Source: Anarhynchus alexandrinus (lineage: Eukaryota; Chordata; Aves; Charadriiformes; Charadriidae). From it: 64,000 bases of DNA. Below the pieces are notes generated by a model. It was given only the letters and a program-made list of their open reading frames with translations. It was not told the origin of the DNA and did not search any database. The DNA lies in contig VUYV01000519.1 in the NCBI GenBank assembly GCA_008711295.1, positions 310,001 through 374,000 on the forward strand, read 5' to 3'. A program made the position numbers and the translations under genes. Positions within the stretch are counted from its first letter, which is position 1; every line of letters starts with the position of its first letter. This document shows positions 62,402 through 64,000 of the stretch, piece after piece.

Positions 62402-62540
62402 TGCTTCCTTTAGGAGAAGCCTGAATGAAGTCCAAGTGCTCCTCAGAGTGCCCGGACAAGCTGCCGCCCAGGAAGAAGAGCATACAGCCTGTCCTGTCGT
62501 GGGTGCTGCGCTGGTGCTGGAACAGGACCAAAAAAAGGTT
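62402..62540. other. Coding-like GC-rich island with splice signals on both strands
   Basis: About 120 bases with strongly raised GC, concentrated at third codon positions, sit inside AT-rich DNA. On plus, an acceptor-like CTTCCTTTAG ends at 62,413 and a frame from 62,425 reads MKSKCSSECPDKLPPRKKS, basic and cysteine-bearing. On minus, a strong polypyrimidine tract and CCAG (AG at 62,518-62,517) precede a segment to a weak donor at 62,401-62,400, which would give a 115-base exon. I recognise neither peptide. It may be a small exon, a retained piece of a processed gene or a conserved non-coding element. The composition is seen; coding is inferred. Confidence 0.25.
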
Positions 62541-64000
62541 CCCTCTAAGTATGTCTAACACGCTTGCAGTGACAGATGGAAATGGCCACTCTTTCTCTGT
62601 ATTTGGGGACAGTGATATTTAGGATCGGTCCCACTAGCCTGCAGTGGAGCTTTGCTGTGTGCCAAAATGAACACATTTTCACGATAACTGCAAGAGAGGG
62701 CAGCAAAGTCTGCTTCCAAAGCAAAACGCTGACAGGAAAGCAGCTCATTTAAATAACTATAAAACTGTGAGGTATTTAAAGCTTCTGATTCACTGCAAAA
62801 ACATCCAGGGCATATCTGCTCTGCAGGCCACAGAAGCATAGTGTCACAGGTTGTTTTTCCTTGGTAATGAGTGATCCTATTGATGATCATTTGGAGTTAT
62901 CCTGTGATGGAGTCATTTTAAAATCAGAGTGCCCAGCTAATCGTGTTCAGATCTGACATGGACAGTTTTAGCCATCCGAAACAAATGATAGGGTGGGCTT
63001 GAACCATTTCTTGTGGTCAGGAGACTCTGAACTCACTTTGACTCAGTACAGGTGTTGAAATCACTACAGGATTATCCCTGGAGGTGGGTAATCCTTTAAA
63101 GGTTCAGAGCTTTGGGTTAGATAAAGATCTAAACATTTGGATGTTTATCTGAAACCTTATCTCAGTCATCTAAACTCCTGGAGGCTGAACACCCATCAGT
63201 TGCACATCTACAAGTAAAAGAGTAATAGGGCCTCTTGTTTCTACAGACTGAAAGCCTGATCCTGACATCTCTGAATAAACAAAACATCACATTGATATCA
63301 ACTCACCTTTGAGTTGGAGTATTTGGAACGGGAAGTTCCCTTTCAGCTAGAAGTCATCACAAGCATTATGTCATGGGGAGGAAAAAAAAAGTTTTGGTTA
63401 CAAAATATAGTTGGGTTTTTTCCATGAAAGTCATCCATAGCAAATTTTTCTTTTTTGCTGAAAACCTGTACAGTTGCAAATTGCCAAAGGAGCTTTGGTT
63501 GAAAAGCAAAATATCTCATCCCATTCTTTTCTCATGCAGAAAAAGCACTTCATTATCAAGATCTGTTATGATTTTAAATCCATACTGTCATTTTAATTCA
63601 GGTGCCTCAGAGTTTTCTTTCCCTAGTTGTCCTTCACCCCCTAGGATGCCATAGGACTGCTGCTGAGGCGCTGTGCTGTGGTACCTCATGGGAGACATGA
63701 GAAAGTCTGGGAGCATGAAACATGCACACTGCAACTCACAGCACTGAACTACGTCAGTGCAGAGATATTGTGCTTTTCTACTACAATACTTCAGATTTTT
63801 CAATTTTTCACCAAATGTTTTACTCCTTTCTGGCATTTTGATGAACCTAAAGAAAATTTTACTAGCGGCTGAAAAATGAACTTGTGGATATTAAAATGTG
63901 TGTGAGTAATAGTTTCTTGGGGGAGAAGGGGAGTTTGAGGAGTTACTCCCTACTTTCACTGACATTCCCACAGTGAATGGTCTGGCTACTTGTTCTGCCA
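62541..64000. other. Unique DNA, no gene recognised
   Basis: AT-rich, with frames up to 111 codons on minus (62,555-62,890) that are unrecognised. The part at 62,560-62,830 is non-repetitive and could be conserved, but this is only an impression. Confidence 0.4.

Noticed and set aside
1..64000. CRISPR array, defence island, operon, endogenous retrovirus with LTRs, tRNA or other classical RNA gene, mitochondrial insertion
   Set aside because: I looked for regularly spaced repeats, paired LTR ends with primer-binding sites, tRNA box B motifs and mitochondrial gene fragments and saw none. The gene content is typical of avian non-coding DNA, so no novel system is claimed.

Overview
This looks like vertebrate, almost certainly avian, nuclear DNA with no intact protein-coding gene. 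The bird call rests on several CR1 LINE copies. Two of them keep the bird-type 3' end, which finishes in short ATTCTATG-like repeats, and several reverse-transcriptase remnants are readable. The base composition is AT-leaning with a few short CpG-rich patches, there are vertebrate-style microsatellites, and stop codons are dense in all frames. The best reading is an intergenic region or a long intron. The open frames of 60-156 codons are what chance gives in 64 kb of such DNA; I recognise none as a host gene.

Layout. 1-7,100: unique DNA with a good polyadenylation site at 2,739 (+) and a CpG-rich patch at 4,660-5,120. 7,100-7,900: CR1 fragment (-). 7,900-29,200: long unique stretch with a G-quadruplex motif at 12,605, short tandem repeats and one conserved-looking patch. 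29,215-29,610: the best CpG island, followed by 500 bases that look like a conserved regulatory element. 31,180-33,142: old CR1/L3-like copy (+). 37,122-38,303: the best preserved CR1 (-). 41,568-41,709: an exon-like segment with good splice signals. 45,940-46,330 and 52,600-53,090: two ancient CR1/L2-like fragments (-). 48,460-48,720: an AT-rich block rich in homeodomain and SOX-like sites. 58,110-58,980 (-) and 59,498-59,670 (+): two CR1 copies in inverted orientation. 62,402-62,540: a short GC-rich, coding-like island.

How the parts work together. The only protein family recognised is CR1 ORF2, and every copy is 5'-truncated and dead. Nothing resembles an operon, a CRISPR array, a defence island, an intact virus or a gene cluster. 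The stretches that could do something for the host are the CpG islands, the two exon candidates, the polyadenylation site and the conserved-looking AT-rich blocks. All of these are inferences that need alignment to other bird genomes or RNA data. I found no evidence for an undescribed biological system.
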